Source of the DNA: Teichococcus wenyumeiae
Lineage (GTDB): Bacteria; Pseudomonadota; Alphaproteobacteria; Acetobacterales; Acetobacteraceae
Length of the DNA: 64,000 nt
Direction: 5' to 3'
Assembly: GCF_003696345.1 (NCBI RefSeq)
Contig: NZ_RFLX01000003.1
Location: 248,001-312,000 of the forward strand
Shown here: in pieces, positions 17,676 to 28,196 of the stretch
Position numbering within the stretch: the stretch's first letter is position 1
Layout of the letters: each line of letters begins with the position of its first letter
Program-made: the position numbers and the translations under genes
Notes under the pieces: model-generated
The model's input: the letters and a program-made list of their open reading frames with translations, nothing else
Databases searched by the model: none
Told to the model about the DNA's origin: nothing

Positions 17676-18872
17676 TCAGTGCACCGAGAGTGCGGCGACT
17701 CCGGGCAGCGTCTTGCCTTCCAGCCATTCCAGGAAGGCACCGCCCGCGGAAGACACGTAGGTCAGCTTGTCGATGACACCGGCATGGCGCAGCGCGGAGA
17801 CGGTATCGCCGCCGCCACCGATCGACTTCAGCTTGCCGGCTTCGGTCAGCTTTGCCGCCGCCTGCGCCACTTCGACGGTGGCCTTGTCGAAGGGCGTGAT
17901 CTCGAAGGCGCCGAAGGGGCCGTTCCAGACCAGCGTGGAAGCATTCTCGAGCTTCGATTCCACCACCGCGACCGTGCGGGGGCCGACATCCAGCGCCATC
18001 ATGTCGGCGGGCACGTCGTCGATCCCCACGATCTTGCTGGGTGCATTGGCGGCGAAGGTTTCCGCCACCACCAGATCCTCCGGCAGGACGATCTCGCAGC
18101 CACCGGACTTGGCTTCCTCCAGGATGGAGCGCGCGGTGTCGTGCATCTCCGCTTCCTGCAGGGACTTGCCGACCGGCTTGCCCTGCGCGGCGAGGAAGGT
18201 GTTGGCCATGGCGCCGCCGATCACCAGCACATCCACCTTCTTGGAGAGATTCCCCAGCAGGTCGAGCTTGGTTGACACCTTGGCGCCGCCGACGATGGCA
18301 ACGACAGGACGCTTCGGGGTGCCCAGCGCGGCATCCAACGCTTCCAGCTCCGCCTGCATCAGGCGGCCGGCATAGGCGGGCAGCTTATGCGCCACGCCTT
18401 CCGTGCTGGCATGGGCGCGATGCGCGGCGGAGAAGGCGTCGTTGACGAAAACATCCGCCAGCTTCGCCAGGCCGTCCACCATCGCGGGGTCATTCTTCTC
18501 TTCCCCGGCGTGGTAGCGGGTATTCTCCAGCACCAGCACCTCGCCGTCCTTCAAGGCGGCGACGGCGGCTTCGGCCTCGGGGCCGACGCAGTCATCGGCG
18601 AAGGCGACGGGCTTGCCCAGCACCTCGCCCAGCGCAGCGGCGATGGGCTTCAGCGACATCTCGGGCACGCGCTTGCCCTTGGGCCGCTCGAAATGCGAGC
18701 AGACGATAACCTTCGCGCCCTTGTCCGCCAGTTCGCGGATGGTGGGCACGAGGCGCTCGAGCCGCGTGCGGTCGGAAATCTTACCGTCCCGCACAGGCAC
18801 GTTCAGGTCGGCGCGCAGCAGAACCCGCTTTCCGGCGGGCTCCAACTGATCCAGCGTCCGGAAAGCAGGCAT
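17676..18872 (-). CDS. pgk: Phosphoglycerate kinase
   Basis: A 398-residue cytosolic enzyme converting 1,3-bisphosphoglycerate and ADP to 3-phosphoglycerate and ATP. It begins [34 protein letters not shown], with the N-domain substrate motif, and has [15 protein letters not shown] and the C-terminal nucleotide region [15 protein letters not shown]. Length is typical. It lies 18 bases downstream of gap and forms an operon with tkt and gap, in the order found in many alphaproteobacteria. Confidence 0.97.
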   Translation of the reverse strand: MPAFRTLDQLEPAGKRVLLRADLNVPVRDGKISDRTRLERLVPTIRELADKGAKVIVCSHFERPKGKRVPEMSLKPIAAALGEVLGKPVAFADDCVGPEAEAAVAALKDGEVLVLENTRYHAGEEKNDPAMVDGLAKLADVFVNDAFSAAHRAHASTEGVAHKLPAYAGRLMQAELEALDAALGTPKRPVVAIVGGAKVSTKLDLLGNLSKKVDVLVIGGAMANTFLAAQGKPVGKSLQEAEMHDTARSILEEAKSGGCEIVLPEDLVVAETFAANAPSKIVGIDDVPADMMALDVGPRTVAVVESKLENASTLVWNGPFGAFEITPFDKATVEVAQAAAKLTEAGKLKSIGGGGDTVSALRHAGVIDKLTYVSSAGGAFLEWLEGKTLPGVAALSVH

Positions 18873-18890
18873 CTTGCTACGCCTTCCGGA

Positions 18891-19910
18891 TCAGAGCTTG
18901 CCGAGGTAGGCGGCGGTGTCCGACATACGGTTGGAGAAGCCCCACTCGTTGTCGTACCAGCTCATCACGCGCACCAGCCCGCCATCGACCACCTGCGTCT
19001 GCGTCGCATCGAAGGTGGAGGAGTGCGAGTCATGATTGAAGTCGATGGAGACCAACGGCGCCGTGTTGTAGCCGAGGATGCCCTTCAGCTCGCCTTCGGC
19101 GGCTTCCTTCATCACGGCGTTGATGGCTTCCTTGGTCAGGCCGTCCGTCTTCTTCGGCACGAAGTCGAGCGAAACGAGCGAGACATTCGGCGTCGGGATG
19201 CGGATGGCGGTGCCGTCCAGCTTGCCCTTCAGCTCCGGCAGCACCAGGCCGACGGCCTTGGCCGCGCCCGTGGAGGTCGGGATAGCGGAAACGGCGGCGG
19301 CGCGGGCGCGGTGCAGGTCCTTGTGCAGCGTGTCCACGGTGTTCTGGTCACCCGTATAGGCGTGGATGGTGACCATGTAGCCGCGCTCGATGCCGAACTT
19401 CTCGTGCAGCACCTTGGCGATGGGCGCCAGGCAGTTGGTGGTGCAGGAGGCGTTGGAGACGATCTTATCCTCGGCCGTCAGCGTCTTGTGGTTGACGCCG
19501 TAGACAATGGTCTTGTCCGCGCCCTCGCCGGGGGCGGAGATCAGCACGCGCTTGGCGCCCGTGCCGAGCAGGACCTGCGCCTTCTCGCGCGCCGTGAAGA
19601 TGCCGGTGCACTCGGCGGCGATGTCCACGCCGTCCCACTTCAGCTTGGTGGGGTCGCGCTCGGCCGTCACCTTGATGGGGCCCCAGGTCTTGCCGTGGGC
19701 CTTGATGGTGATGCTGTCGCCCTCGACGATCACCTCGCCGGGAAAGCGGCCATGGACGCTGTCGTAGCGGAACAGGTGGGCGTTCGCCTCGACCGAGCCG
19801 AGGTCGTTGATGGCGACGAATTCCACATCGTCACGCCCCGCTTCGCAAGCGGCGCGCAGCACCAGGCGACCAATGCGCCCGAACCCGTTGATCGCGACCT
19901 TCACAGCCAT
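18891..19910 (-). CDS. gap: Glyceraldehyde-3-phosphate dehydrogenase, type I
   Basis: A 339-residue phosphorylating dehydrogenase. The NAD-binding start is [19 protein letters not shown]; the catalytic cysteine is in [23 protein letters not shown]; the catalytic-domain region [12 protein letters not shown] is at the end. The start is the ATG at 19910 giving [11 protein letters not shown]; the frame is open further upstream, but that part is not conserved. It sits between tkt and pgk, so the operon covers the pentose-phosphate to glycolysis junction and the two adjacent lower glycolytic steps. Confidence 0.97.
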   Translation of the reverse strand: MAVKVAINGFGRIGRLVLRAACEAGRDDVEFVAINDLGSVEANAHLFRYDSVHGRFPGEVIVEGDSITIKAHGKTWGPIKVTAERDPTKLKWDGVDIAAECTGIFTAREKAQVLLGTGAKRVLISAPGEGADKTIVYGVNHKTLTAEDKIVSNASCTTNCLAPIAKVLHEKFGIERGYMVTIHAYTGDQNTVDTLHKDLHRARAAAVSAIPTSTGAAKAVGLVLPELKGKLDGTAIRIPTPNVSLVSLDFVPKKTDGLTKEAINAVMKEAAEGELKGILGYNTAPLVSIDFNHDSHSSTFDATQTQVVDGGLVRVMSWYDNEWGFSNRMSDTAAYLGKL

Positions 19911-19953
19911 GGTTTTCGTCTTTCCCGTCTTGAACAGTGGTTGTTGTGGTTGC

Positions 19954-21996
19954 TCAGGCCAGCTTGCGCCGGACCGCCGCAACCGCAGCCTCGGCCGTAA
20001 TGCCGAAGTGGCGATAGAGTTCCTCCGCCGGCGCTGAGGCGCCGAAGCCGGTCATGCCGATGAAGGTGCCATCGGCACCCAGCCAGCGTTCCCAGCCAAA
20101 GCCCAGCGCCGCCTCGATACCCACGCGCGGGGCATCGCCCAGTACTTGGGCACGATAGCTCTCATCCTGAAGGGCGAACAGTTCCCAGCAGGGCAGGGAG
20201 ACCACGGCGGTGGGGATGCCCTCCGCCTCCAGCGTCTCACGCGCCGCCATGGCCAGCATGACCTCGGAACCCGTGGCGATCAGGGTTGCCTTGCGTGGGC
20301 CGGAAGCCTCGGCCAGCACATAGCCGCCGCGGGCGGACTTGTTCTCGCCCGCCTCGGTGCGCAGCGCCGGCAGGTTCTGGCGGCTCAGCGCCAGCACGGC
20401 CGGGCCATCGGCCCGCTGTACGGCGAGTTCCCAGCATTCCGCCGTCTCCATCGCATCGGCGGGCCGATAGACGAAGAGGTTGGGAATGACGCGAAGGCTG
20501 GCCAGCGTCTCCACCGGCTGGTGGGTCGGGCCGTCCTCGCCCAGGCCGATGCTGTCATGCGTCAGCACATGGATGACGCGCTGGCGCATCAGCGCCGCCA
20601 GCCGGATGGCCGGGCGCATGTAGTCGGCGAACACCAGGAAGGTGCCGGAATAGGGAATGACACCGCCATGCAGCGCCAGACCGTTCATCGCGGCGGCCAT
20701 GCCGTGCTCGCGGATGCCCCAATGGACGTAGCGGCCCGCCGGGTTCTGCACCGAGAAGACCGGAATGCCCTTCACATTGGTGTTGTTGGAGCCGGTGAGG
20801 TCGGCGGAGCCGCCCATCAGCTCCGGCACCGCCGGCACCAGGGCCTCCAGCGCGCGCTGGCTGGCGACGCGGGTGGCGATCTTGGGCTTGTCCTCGGCCA
20901 GCTTGGCGCGGTGCGCGGCGGCGGCCTCGTGCCAGCCTTCCGGCAGCTTGCCGGCCATGGCGCGCTCGAACTCCGCCTTCTGCGGGTGCTTCGCCAGGCG
21001 CTTCAGCCAGGAACGGCGGGTGCCGGCGGAGCGGCGGCCGGCGGCTTCCCAGGCGTTCTTGATGTCCTCGGGAATGACGAAGGGCTCGGCATCCCAGCCC
21101 AGCAGCTGCTTGGCGGCCTGCACCTCGGGCGCGCCCAGGGCGCTGCCGTGGGTGCTGGCGGTGCCGGCCTTGCTGGGCGCGGAGAAGCCGATGATGGTCT
21201 TGCAGGCGATGATGGTGGGCTTGCTGGAGCGCGTCGATGCATCCAGCGCCCGGGCCACCGCCTCATGGTCATGGCCGTCCACGCGCCGCACCGCCCAGCC
21301 ATAGGACTGGAAGCGCCGCAGCACGTCGTCCGAAGAGGTGATGGAGACATCGCCATCGATCGAGATGCCGTTGTCGTCCCACAGCACCGTCAGCTTGTTC
21401 AGCTTGAAGTGGCCGGCGATGGAGGCGGCCTCATGGCTGATGCCTTCCATCAGGCAGCCGTCGCCGACGACCGCCCAGGTACGGTGGTCCACCAGCGACT
21501 TGCCGAAGCGGGCGGAGAGGTGCCGCTCCGCCATCGCCATGCCCACGGCGGTGGAGATGCCCTGGCCCAGCGGACCCGTGGTGGTCTCGATCGCCGGGTG
21601 CTCGCCGAATTCCGGGTGGCCGGCGGCCACGGAATGCAACTGGCGGAAGTTCTTGATGTCCTCGATACCCATGCCCGCGTGGCCGGACAGGTACAGCCAT
21701 GCATAAAGCAGCATGGAGCCATGACCGGCGGAGAGCACGAAGCGGTCGCGGTCGGCCCAGCGCGGGTCGGCGGCGTCGTGCTTCAGGTACTTGGTAAAGA
21801 GCACCGTTGCGGCATCGGCCATGCCCATCGGCATGCCGGGATGACCTGATTTGGCCTTTTCCACCGCGTCCATCGCCAGCACACGGATGGCATCCGCCAT
21901 GCGGCGCGACTCTGTGGCTGGCAGCGCAAGGATCTTCTGTTGCGCTGCGATGGCCGGATTGGCGTTAGGATCGACGGTAGGAGCAATGCTGGCCAC
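19954..21996 (-). CDS. tkt: Transketolase
   Basis: A 680-residue thiamine-diphosphate enzyme transferring two-carbon units between sugar phosphates. N-terminal hallmark [17 protein letters not shown], the cofactor motif [18 protein letters not shown] with the ensuing [10 protein letters not shown], and the pyrimidine-domain [32 protein letters not shown] are all present. The GTG at 21996 ([10 protein letters not shown]) is chosen, with GAGG about 10 bases upstream; a frame open to 22107 adds non-conserved residues. It is the first gene of tkt-gap-pgk and divergent from the GGDEF-EAL gene. Confidence 0.96.
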   Translation of the reverse strand: MASIAPTVDPNANPAIAAQQKILALPATESRRMADAIRVLAMDAVEKAKSGHPGMPMGMADAATVLFTKYLKHDAADPRWADRDRFVLSAGHGSMLLYAWLYLSGHAGMGIEDIKNFRQLHSVAAGHPEFGEHPAIETTTGPLGQGISTAVGMAMAERHLSARFGKSLVDHRTWAVVGDGCLMEGISHEAASIAGHFKLNKLTVLWDDNGISIDGDVSITSSDDVLRRFQSYGWAVRRVDGHDHEAVARALDASTRSSKPTIIACKTIIGFSAPSKAGTASTHGSALGAPEVQAAKQLLGWDAEPFVIPEDIKNAWEAAGRRSAGTRRSWLKRLAKHPQKAEFERAMAGKLPEGWHEAAAAHRAKLAEDKPKIATRVASQRALEALVPAVPELMGGSADLTGSNNTNVKGIPVFSVQNPAGRYVHWGIREHGMAAAMNGLALHGGVIPYSGTFLVFADYMRPAIRLAALMRQRVIHVLTHDSIGLGEDGPTHQPVETLASLRVIPNLFVYRPADAMETAECWELAVQRADGPAVLALSRQNLPALRTEAGENKSARGGYVLAEASGPRKATLIATGSEVMLAMAARETLEAEGIPTAVVSLPCWELFALQDESYRAQVLGDAPRVGIEAALGFGWERWLGADGTFIGMTGFGASAPAEELYRHFGITAEAAVAAVRRKLA

Positions 21997-22091
21997 TGGA
22001 CCAAAACCTCTGGTAGGGCAGAGGCGGGCTATAAAGGCCCCGTCGCCGGGCGGCAACCCGGCATGGCCGCGTTTGCGCTCAGCTGCAGCTT

Positions 22092-24281
22092 GTGTTCGAA
22101 TGGGCAATTACAACCGTAAGGACATGGCGCCTGCCAAGGCCACACCGCTTTTCTGGTATTTTCGGATTGCCTGCTCTACTAGGATTGACCACCGGCATCG
22201 CCTTAGTCGCCGCGCTTCCGCCTGGTCTGGCAACCTGGCTTCTGGCCGCGCTTGTCGCACTGATCATGTCATTCCTGTTGCAGCGCCTGCGCCAGCATTC
22301 GGTGCTGGCTGAGGCGCGGGCGGAACTGTTGCGCCAGCGCCTAGCCGTGGTGCTGGAATCCGTGCCCGGCGCCTTCGCGCTCTGCGACGCGCAGGGGCGG
22401 CTGCAACTGGCCAACAGCCGCTTCCGCCGCCTTTTCGAGCATGTCGGGCTGGGCGCATCGCTGGGCGCGCTGCTGCCCTCCGGCATGGGGGAGCAGGGCG
22501 CCTTTGACCATGGGCTGAAGGATGGCAGCTGGCACCGGGTGACGCGCCAGCCGCTTCCGGATGGCGGCTTCACGCTTGGTGCCGTGGATATCACGCCCCT
22601 GAAGCGGCAGGAGCAGATCCTGGCGGCCCGCAACGTCCGGCAGCAGGCGCTGCTGGAGCTGGTGCCGACCGGCATCTGGGAACTGGACGAGGCCGGGCGG
22701 ACCGTCTTCGCCAACCGGCAGCTTGCCAACCTGCTGGGGGGCACCGCGCCTCCCGGGCTGGCTGAGGCGGGGCTGCGGCGCGTCACGGCGCCAGGCCGCC
22801 CGCCGGCGGACCCGATGCGCAGCCTGCCGGCGCCAGGGATGCCGGTGGAGGTGGAACATCAAGGCGGCGGCATCGCCCGCCGGCTGCTGCTGGTTGCGTC
22901 CGGCCTCCTGGAAGCCACCGAGACCGCCATCGACGAGGATATGCTGCGCCGCACCCGCCTGGTGACGCTGCTGGATATCACCGAGCGCCGCTTGGCCCAG
23001 GCGGAGGTGGAGCGGCTGGCCTGGCAGGACCCGCTGACGGGCCTGGGCAACCGCGCCCGCTTCATTGCTACCTTGTCGGAGCGCGTGGCGGACGGCACGG
23101 GCGGGCTGACGCTGCTGTCCATCTCGCTGGGCGGCCTCGGGCAGGTGAACGAGCGGCATGGCCATACCGTGGGGGATGCGGTGCTGCGCGCCGCCGCGCT
23201 GCGGCTGAGCCAGGGCGTGCGGGTGGAAGACGCGGTGTTCCGCATCGGCGGCAATAAATTCGCCGTGCTCGCACCAGCCATGGAGCAGCAGACCATCCGC
23301 TGGCTCTGCGACCGGCTGGCCCAGGTGCTGTTCGACAGCTTCCGCCAGGGAGCGCTGGAGGTGGCGCTGCTGCCGGCCATCGGCGTGGCCACGGCGCCGC
23401 AGATCCGCGGCGGGGCTGAGACACTGCGCCGCGCCGCCGACCTCGCCCGCCACCGCAGCGAGGTGGAGGGGCGCACGCCCGTCTTCTACGAGGAAGCCCT
23501 GGGCGCCGCCGCTGACCGCCGCCAGAAGCTGCGCAAGGCCCTGGCCCAGGCCATTCCGGCGGGCGAGCTGCACCTGGTCTGGCAGCCGCTCTTCGATACG
23601 CGGCGCTACAGGATGATCGGGGCCGAGGCGCTGCTGCGCTGGCGGTGCGGCGCGGTGAGCCGCGAGGTGATGCCGGCGGAGCTGTTTCCGCTGGCCACCG
23701 AGATGGGCATGCTGGCCGAGATCGACTTCTGGGTGCTGTGGGAAGCGCTGGCGACCAAGCGCCGCTGGGCCGGCAAGCCGGGCGCGCCCCCCACCGTGGC
23801 CATCAATATCTCCGGCGCCACGCTGCGCGACCCCGGCTTCCCGGCGCAGGTGAGCAAGGCGCTGGAGCAGCATGGGGTGGCGGCGGAGGAGCTGGATATC
23901 GAGATCCCCGAGGATATCCCGGCCCGCGACATCCAGGCCATGGCGCAGAACCTGGAGGCGTTGCGGAGCATGGGCGTGCGGCTCTCGCTCGACGACTTCG
24001 GCGGCGGGGTGTCCGCCATGGCACATCTGGTGCAGCTGCCGGTGCAGCGGGTGAAGCTGGACCGCTCCATCACCCATCGCCTGCCGGAAGGGAAACGGGA
24101 GACGGCGGTGCTGGGCGCCGTGGCCACCCTGGCAAACAGCCTGGGCATTGAGCTGGTGGCCGAGGGCGTGGAAAAGGAAGTTCAGGCCAGCGCCCTGCGG
24201 GCCGAGGGCTGCTTCATCATGCAGGGCTGGCTCTACGGCCGGCCGCTGGCGGCCGACCTGCTGGTGCCGCCCGGGGGTTGA
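22092..24281 (+). CDS. Membrane-anchored PAS-GGDEF-EAL protein, probable c-di-GMP phosphodiesterase
   Basis: A 729-residue signalling protein. Two hydrophobic helices lie within about residues 25-65 (LLGLTTGIALVAALPPG, ATWLLAALVALIMSFLL), followed by a PAS-like region, a GGDEF domain (LAWQDPLTGLGNRARF onward) and an EAL domain. The GGDEF signature is degenerate (RIGGNKFAVL near residue 385), so cyclase activity is unlikely. The EAL domain retains GAEALLRW, INISG, the glutamate in DIEIPED, LDDFGGG, VKLDRS and AEGVEKE, the residues needed for hydrolysis of cyclic di-GMP. The GTG at 22092 is the only reasonable start. It is divergent from tkt. Confidence 0.9.
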   Translation: MFEWAITTVRTWRLPRPHRFSGIFGLPALLGLTTGIALVAALPPGLATWLLAALVALIMSFLLQRLRQHSVLAEARAELLRQRLAVVLESVPGAFALCDAQGRLQLANSRFRRLFEHVGLGASLGALLPSGMGEQGAFDHGLKDGSWHRVTRQPLPDGGFTLGAVDITPLKRQEQILAARNVRQQALLELVPTGIWELDEAGRTVFANRQLANLLGGTAPPGLAEAGLRRVTAPGRPPADPMRSLPAPGMPVEVEHQGGGIARRLLLVASGLLEATETAIDEDMLRRTRLVTLLDITERRLAQAEVERLAWQDPLTGLGNRARFIATLSERVADGTGGLTLLSISLGGLGQVNERHGHTVGDAVLRAAALRLSQGVRVEDAVFRIGGNKFAVLAPAMEQQTIRWLCDRLAQVLFDSFRQGALEVALLPAIGVATAPQIRGGAETLRRAADLARHRSEVEGRTPVFYEEALGAAADRRQKLRKALAQAIPAGELHLVWQPLFDTRRYRMIGAEALLRWRCGAVSREVMPAELFPLATEMGMLAEIDFWVLWEALATKRRWAGKPGAPPTVAINISGATLRDPGFPAQVSKALEQHGVAAEELDIEIPEDIPARDIQAMAQNLEALRSMGVRLSLDDFGGGVSAMAHLVQLPVQRVKLDRSITHRLPEGKRETAVLGAVATLANSLGIELVAEGVEKEVQASALRAEGCFIMQGWLYGRPLAADLLVPPGG

Positions 24282-24303
24282 GGCGCCCCCGGGCGAGGCC
24301 GGC

Positions 24304-25548
24304 TCAGAGCGCGCGGTTGGCGCGGGCCACCACGGCCTCGAAGAGCACCTGGCAGCCGGCGGCGGCCTCCTCCGGCAGGATGCTCTCGGCCTCGTTGTGG
24401 GAAAGGCCGTCCTTGCAGGGGGTGAAGATCATCGCCGTCGGTACGTGCCGCGCCACGTAGACGGCGTCATGCCCGGCGCCGGAGACGATCTCGCGCGTCG
24501 AATAGCCTAGCCGGGCCGCGCCCTGCCGCACCAGATCGACGCAGGAGGGGTCGAAGGGCTGCGCCGGGATGCGGAAGAGTTCCTCCAGTTGCAGGCTGCA
24601 GCCGGTGGCCTCCACCAGCGCCTTGGCCTCGGCCGGGAAGGTGGCGGCGAGGCCCTCGATCTGCGCGTCGTCCGGATGGCGGAATTCCACCGAGAAGCGC
24701 ACCTCGCCCGGCACCACGTTGCGGCTGTTGGGCAGCACATGCAGCTGGCCCACCGTGCCGCGGCCATCCTCGCCGCGCTCCCGCATCAGGGTATCCACGC
24801 GCTCGATGATGCGTGCTGCGGCCACCAGCGCGTCCCGGCGGGCGGAAGGCGGCGTGGTGCCGGCATGGGAATCCTGGCCAATGACCGTGGCGTCGTACCA
24901 GACCTGCGCCTGGGCGCCGGTGACGACGCCGATCTGCTTGCCCTCGCGCTCCAGGATCGGGCCCTGCTCGATATGCAGCTCGAAATAGGCATCGGCCGGG
25001 AAGGGGGCGGCGGGGTGGCTGCCCTTGTAGCCGATGGAATCCAGCGCGTCCGAGACGCTGACGCCTTCCACGTCCTTCAGCCCGTAAACCTTCTCCAGCG
25101 AATAGATGCCGGCCCAGGCGCCGCTGCCCATCAGCGAATGGCCGAAGCGGCTGCCTTCCTCGTCGGTCCAGTTCACCAGCTCGATCGGCGCCTCGGTCTG
25201 GATGTTGAGGTCGTGCAGGGTCCGCATCACCTCCAGCCCGGCGATCACGCCCAGCGCGCCGTCGAACTTGCCGCCGGAAGGCTGGCTGTCCAGGTGGCTA
25301 CCCAGCAGCACGGGCTTGCGGGACGGGTCGCGCCCCTCGCGCCGCGCGAACATATTGCCGATGGCATCCACGCGCACCGTCAGGCCCAGCGCCTCGCACC
25401 ATGCCGAGAAGCGCTGGCGGCCGGCCTTGTCCACCTCGGTCAGCGTCAGGCGCTTCACGCCGCCCTTGGGGGTGGCGCCGATCTCCGCCATGGACATCAG
25501 GCTGTCCCACAGCCGCTTGGGATCGATGCGCTGGTTGGTGCCGGACAT
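24304..25548 (-). CDS. Zn-dependent hydrolase, M20 hydantoinase/carbamoylase family (second copy)
   Basis: A 414-residue paralogue of the protein at 7280, sharing blocks such as LWDSLMSMAEIGATPKGGVKRLTLTE, LLGSHLDSQPSGGKFDGALGV, WTDEEGSRF and ELHIEQGPILE. Metal ligands and catalytic glutamates are kept. The start is the ATG at 25548 (MSGTNQRIDPKRLWD), just after GGAGC; the longer open frame to 26415 runs antisense through the class II aldolase gene and is not real. Likely substrates are N-carbamoyl amino acids, allantoate or similar. It is divergent from the aldolase, with a 132-base intergenic region. Confidence 0.9.
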   Translation of the reverse strand: MSGTNQRIDPKRLWDSLMSMAEIGATPKGGVKRLTLTEVDKAGRQRFSAWCEALGLTVRVDAIGNMFARREGRDPSRKPVLLGSHLDSQPSGGKFDGALGVIAGLEVMRTLHDLNIQTEAPIELVNWTDEEGSRFGHSLMGSGAWAGIYSLEKVYGLKDVEGVSVSDALDSIGYKGSHPAAPFPADAYFELHIEQGPILEREGKQIGVVTGAQAQVWYDATVIGQDSHAGTTPPSARRDALVAAARIIERVDTLMRERGEDGRGTVGQLHVLPNSRNVVPGEVRFSVEFRHPDDAQIEGLAATFPAEAKALVEATGCSLQLEELFRIPAQPFDPSCVDLVRQGAARLGYSTREIVSGAGHDAVYVARHVPTAMIFTPCKDGLSHNEAESILPEEAAAGCQVLFEAVVARANRAL

Positions 25549-25680
25549 GCGGGCTCCTTGCTCCTGCAGGCGAGAACTCGGCTGGCATAGTGCGGCAGGC
25601 GGAAGCATGCGGCCAGTGGCCACTTGCCGTGGGACGCCGGCTTTGCTGCACTCAGGCCAGAGCCGAGAATGGAGGCCCCG

Positions 25681-26469
25681 ATGGCCCATGCCCTGGAAAC
25701 GCCGCGCAACCCCGCCATCCTGCGCAATTCCGATCTGGACAGCGCCGCGGTGCGGCAGGCGAGGGTGGACCTCGCCGCCTGCTTCCGCATGGCCTCCCGG
25801 CTCGGGATGCACGAGGGCATCTGCAACCACCTCTCGGCCATGGTGCCAGGGCGGGACGATGTCTTCCTGGTGAACCCCTATGGCTGGGCCTTTTCGGAGA
25901 TCACGGCCTCCCGCCTGCTGGTCTGCGACTTCCACGGCAATGTGGTGGCCGGGGAAGGCACGCCGGAGGCGACGGCCTTCCATATCCATGCCCGGCTGCA
26001 CATGAAGCACCCGCGCGCCGCGGCCGCCTTCCACACCCACATGCCCAATGCCACCGCGCTGGCCATGCTGGAGGGTCCGCCGCTGACCTGGGCGGGGCAG
26101 ACCGCGCTGAAATTCTACGGCCGCACCGCCGTGGATGAGGACTACAACGGCCTGGCGCTGGACGAGGCGGAAGGCGACCGCATCGCCGCCGCCATGGGCG
26201 AGGCCGACATCGTCTTCATGAAGAACCATGGCGTGATGGTGGTGGGCCCGACCATCGCCGAGGCCTGGGACGATCTTTATTACCTTGAGCGTGCCGCCGA
26301 GGTGCAGCGCCTGGCGATGGCGACCGGGCGGCCACTGAAGCCGGTGCCACATGCAGTGGCGCAGCGGGCCTATGAGCAGATGCGCTCGGGTGACGCGGAC
26401 AGCGCGCGCCTGCACCTGGAGAGCATCAAGCGTATCCTGGCCAGGCAGGAGCCCGACTACCTGGACTGA
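25681..26469 (+). CDS. Class II aldolase/adducin family protein
   Basis: A 262-residue zinc-dependent aldolase-fold protein, related to FucA/AraD and to the many 'aldolase/adducin' proteins of unknown substrate. Visible: RVDLAACFRMASRLGMHEGICNHLSAMVPG at the N-terminus, HIHARLHMKHPRAAAAFHTHMPNATALAML with the metal histidines (H-x-H), and MKNHGVMVVGPTIAEAWDDLYYLERA with the third histidine. The ATG at 25681 is supported by GGAGG at 25671; the frame is open further upstream. It is divergent from the carbamoylase-like hydrolase, so a shared catabolic role is possible but unproven. Confidence 0.87.
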   Translation: MAHALETPRNPAILRNSDLDSAAVRQARVDLAACFRMASRLGMHEGICNHLSAMVPGRDDVFLVNPYGWAFSEITASRLLVCDFHGNVVAGEGTPEATAFHIHARLHMKHPRAAAAFHTHMPNATALAMLEGPPLTWAGQTALKFYGRTAVDEDYNGLALDEAEGDRIAAAMGEADIVFMKNHGVMVVGPTIAEAWDDLYYLERAAEVQRLAMATGRPLKPVPHAVAQRAYEQMRSGDADSARLHLESIKRILARQEPDYLD

Positions 26470-26550
26470 TCATGAAAGCAAAGGCTTTCTTCGCTTTCAG
26501 TACTGCGACAGGTCTGGCGGCAGGACGCATGCGGCGGCATAGCCCGCCGC

Positions 26551-27768
26551 ATGAGCACCGAAACCGCCTTCCTCGACGACGCCGCCTCCCGCCCGGTCCT
26601 GCGCCTGATGCCGGGGCGCGACAAGCGGGTGAAGTCCGGCCATCCCTGGGCCTTCTCCAACGAGATCAACATGACCCCGGAGGCCCGCGCCCTTCCGGCC
26701 GGCACGCCCGTGCGGCTGGAGGGGGACGATGGCGTCAAGCATGGTACCTGGCTGTTCAACGCGCATAGCCTGATTGCCGCCCGGCGGCTGTCGCCCGACC
26801 CGGGCATGGTGCTGGGCAGCGCCTTCTTCCGGTCCCGGCTGGCCGAATGCCTCGCCCTGCGCGACCGGCTGGTGGGCGCGCCCTTCTACCGCCTGGTGCA
26901 TGCCGAGGCCGATGGCCTGCCCGGGCTGGTGATCGACCGCTACGGCGATGCCCTGGCCCTGCAGGCCAATACCGCCGGCATGGACCGCGCCACGCCGCTG
27001 CTGGTGGCCGCGCTGCGGGAGCTGATCGACCCACGGGCCATCGTCGCCCGCAACGATTCCGCCGTGCGCGGCCTGGAGGGCCTGAAGGAGGAAAGCGGAC
27101 TGCTGCATGGCGAGGACGCCACGGCGCGGGTGCGGGAAGGCGGGCTGGATTTCTCCATCGACCTGCTCTCCGGCCAGAAGACCGGCTGGTTCTTCGACCA
27201 GCGCGACAACCGCGCCCGGGTGGCCGCCCTGGCCAAGGACGCGACGGTGCTGGACGCCTTCTGCCACACCGGCGGCTTCGGCCTGCTGGCCGCCCAGGCG
27301 GGCGCACGGCAGGTGACGCTGCTGGACCGCAGCGAGCACGCCCTGGCCCTGGCCATGGACACCGCCCGCCGCCACGGCTTCGGCGAGAGCGTCTCGGCCA
27401 AGCGCGGCGACGCCATGGAGGTGATGGAGGCCATGATCGGTACCGGCCAGCGCTTCGACGTGGTGGTGGCCGACCCGCCGGCCTTCGCCAAGGCGCGCAA
27501 GGACCACCCGGCGGCGATGCGCGGCTACGCCCGGCTGGCGCGGCTGGCTGCAACCCTGGTGGCGCCTGGAGGATATCTGTTCATGGCTTCCTGCTCCCAC
27601 CATGTCTCGCCCGGCGACTTCACCGATGCGGTGGCGCAGGGCATCGCCCGCACCCGCCGCCATGCCCGCCTGCTGGCCACAACCGGCGCCGGCATGGACC
27701 ACCCCGTCCACCCGCTGCTGCCCGAGAGTGCCTACCTCAAGGGGCTGCTGCTTCACCTCCCGGCATGA
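26551..27768 (+). CDS. Class I SAM-dependent rRNA methyltransferase, RlmI-like
   Basis: A 405-residue enzyme with an N-terminal PUA-type RNA-binding domain (LMPGRDKRVKSGHPWAFSNEI), a central EEHEA-like segment (FYRLVHAEADGLPGLVIDRYGD) and a C-terminal Rossmann methyltransferase. SAM-binding residues are visible in VLDAFCHTGGFGLLAAQAGA and the catalytic-loop motif is VVVADPPAFAKARKDH. The family methylates cytosine in 23S rRNA (position 1962 in Escherichia coli). The start is the ATG at 26551. Its stop overlaps the start of the DUF3293 gene. Confidence 0.9.
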   Translation: MSTETAFLDDAASRPVLRLMPGRDKRVKSGHPWAFSNEINMTPEARALPAGTPVRLEGDDGVKHGTWLFNAHSLIAARRLSPDPGMVLGSAFFRSRLAECLALRDRLVGAPFYRLVHAEADGLPGLVIDRYGDALALQANTAGMDRATPLLVAALRELIDPRAIVARNDSAVRGLEGLKEESGLLHGEDATARVREGGLDFSIDLLSGQKTGWFFDQRDNRARVAALAKDATVLDAFCHTGGFGLLAAQAGARQVTLLDRSEHALALAMDTARRHGFGESVSAKRGDAMEVMEAMIGTGQRFDVVVADPPAFAKARKDHPAAMRGYARLARLAATLVAPGGYLFMASCSHHVSPGDFTDAVAQGIARTRRHARLLATTGAGMDHPVHPLLPESAYLKGLLLHLPA

Positions 27769-28166
27769 GTGGCAGCCTTTCCCGCGCTTTCCGCGACACG
27801 GACTATTTGGCGGAAGGCGCGGTGGCACGGATAGGCCGGCGTTCAGGCAGCATGGCGGCGCTGCTGCGGCGGCTGGGCGCGGGGCAGGGAGTCTTCCTCA
27901 GTGCCTGGAACCCGATGGCCAAGTCCCGGCCACTGGCCTGGAACCACCGCGCGCAGGCCCGGCTCTGGCAGGCGGCGCGGCGCCGGCGCTTCGTGCCCGC
28001 CCGCAGCCAGCCCCGTCCAGCCGCCCATGCCCATTGGGGCGAGGACCAGATCTTCCTGGCGGCGGACCTGCGGGTGGCGCTGCGCCTCGCCCGCCGCTTC
28101 CGGCAATTGGCGGTGGTTGCGGTCAGGCATGATGGCACAGCGCGCTTGGTGTGGCTGAAGTTTTAA
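27765..28166 (+). CDS. DUF3293 domain-containing protein
   Basis: A 133-residue protein beginning MSGSLSRAFRDTDYLAEGA. The segment FLSAWNPMAKSRPLAWNHRAQARL is the recognisable DUF3293 core, followed by a basic helix-rich stretch and a C-terminal segment WGEDQIFLAADLRVALRLARRFRQLAVVAV. The function of this family is unknown. The ATG at 27765 overlaps the methyltransferase stop (ATGA), so the two are translated together. No membrane segment is seen. It is convergent with tam, only 30 bases apart. Confidence 0.75.
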   Translation: MSGSLSRAFRDTDYLAEGAVARIGRRSGSMAALLRRLGAGQGVFLSAWNPMAKSRPLAWNHRAQARLWQAARRRRFVPARSQPRPAAHAHWGEDQIFLAADLRVALRLARRFRQLAVVAVRHDGTARLVWLKF

Positions 28167-28196
28167 GAACAGTCGTTTACGGCCTGATGCTGACGA

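Noticed and set aside
24304-26415. Extended version of the second carbamoylase gene up to 26415.
   Set aside because: The extra part is antisense to the class II aldolase and not conserved; the ATG at 25548 fits the family start.
26475-26510. GAAAGC/GCTTTC repeats after the class II aldolase as a terminator.
   Set aside because: The pairing is short and competing, and no T run follows; left unannotated.
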